From DASYAN01 sp036501345 (lineage in GTDB: Bacteria; Chloroflexota; Ktedonobacteria; Ktedonobacterales; Ktedonobacteraceae): a stretch of DNA of 24,544 bases. Shown here in pieces: positions 24,544 to 24,544 of the stretch. Positions within the stretch are counted from its first letter, which is position 1. Each line of letters starts with the position of its first letter. The stretch spans positions 1 to 24,544 of the forward strand of contig DASYAN010000563.1 in NCBI GenBank assembly GCA_036501345.1. Reading direction: 5' to 3'. The notes beneath the pieces are model-generated. The model did no database searches. It saw nothing but the letters and a program-made list of their open reading frames with translations, and was not told the origin of the DNA. The position numbers were made by a program, and so were the translations under genes.

Positions 24544-24544
24544 T

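Overview
The window looks like chromosomal DNA from a Chloroflexota bacterium, most likely a Ktedonobacteria-type genome. This is inferred from gene content and style: mid-GC DNA, two tandem class A penicillin-binding proteins with long N-terminal extensions, an orphan NarL-type regulator, a BldC/MerR-like regulator fused to a helical domain, and membrane-anchored XRE proteins. I could not run a database search, so the taxon is a judgement.

Region by region: 452-1285 encodes a membrane-anchored CHAP peptidoglycan hydrolase and 1647-2045 a low-complexity hypothetical protein, both on the minus strand. 2325-4346 is the membrane protease FtsH, with a clear intrinsic terminator at 2234-2277. 4677-5396 is a coiled-coil/C4 zinc-ribbon protein with a terminator at 4614-4636. 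It diverges from guaA (GMP synthase, 5703-7352), which is followed 6 nt later by a Nudix-type protein. An orphan LuxR/NarL response regulator (8181-9014) converges on that pair. About 900 nt without a convincing gene follows and carries two diverged copies of one repeat. Next is a two-gene metal-homeostasis unit: a CsoR/InrS-type sensor with a promoter and a G/C-tract operator, then a NicO/RcnA-like transporter with a His-rich loop.

10917-16471 holds two class A PBPs in tandem on the minus strand. The second has a longer N-terminal cytoplasmic segment, and part of that extra length is built from an interspersed repeat that also lies in the adjacent intergenic DNA.

From about 16.7 kb to the end the window looks accessory. 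A BldC-like regulator gene is preceded by an AT-rich array of about 12 degenerate direct repeats with a period near 23 bp. A small XRE-HTH membrane protein (18129-18644) converges on a larger XRE-HTH/membrane/BSP-peptidase-like/jelly-roll protein (18688-20376) whose zinc motif has lost its second histidine. A very large protein of at least 1278 aa (20509-24345) matches no family I recognise. Its frame stays open for 26 codons upstream of the first usable start and then meets what may be the 3' end of another gene or insertion element, so it may be 5'-truncated.

The left half is housekeeping: proteostasis, GMP synthesis and cell-wall synthesis and turnover. The right half combines transmembrane transcription-factor-like proteins, repeat arrays and an orphan giant protein. 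The best candidates for undescribed biology are the BldC-like gene with its array and the XRE/pseudo-peptidase pair next to the giant protein. No rRNA, tRNA or CRISPR array was seen.
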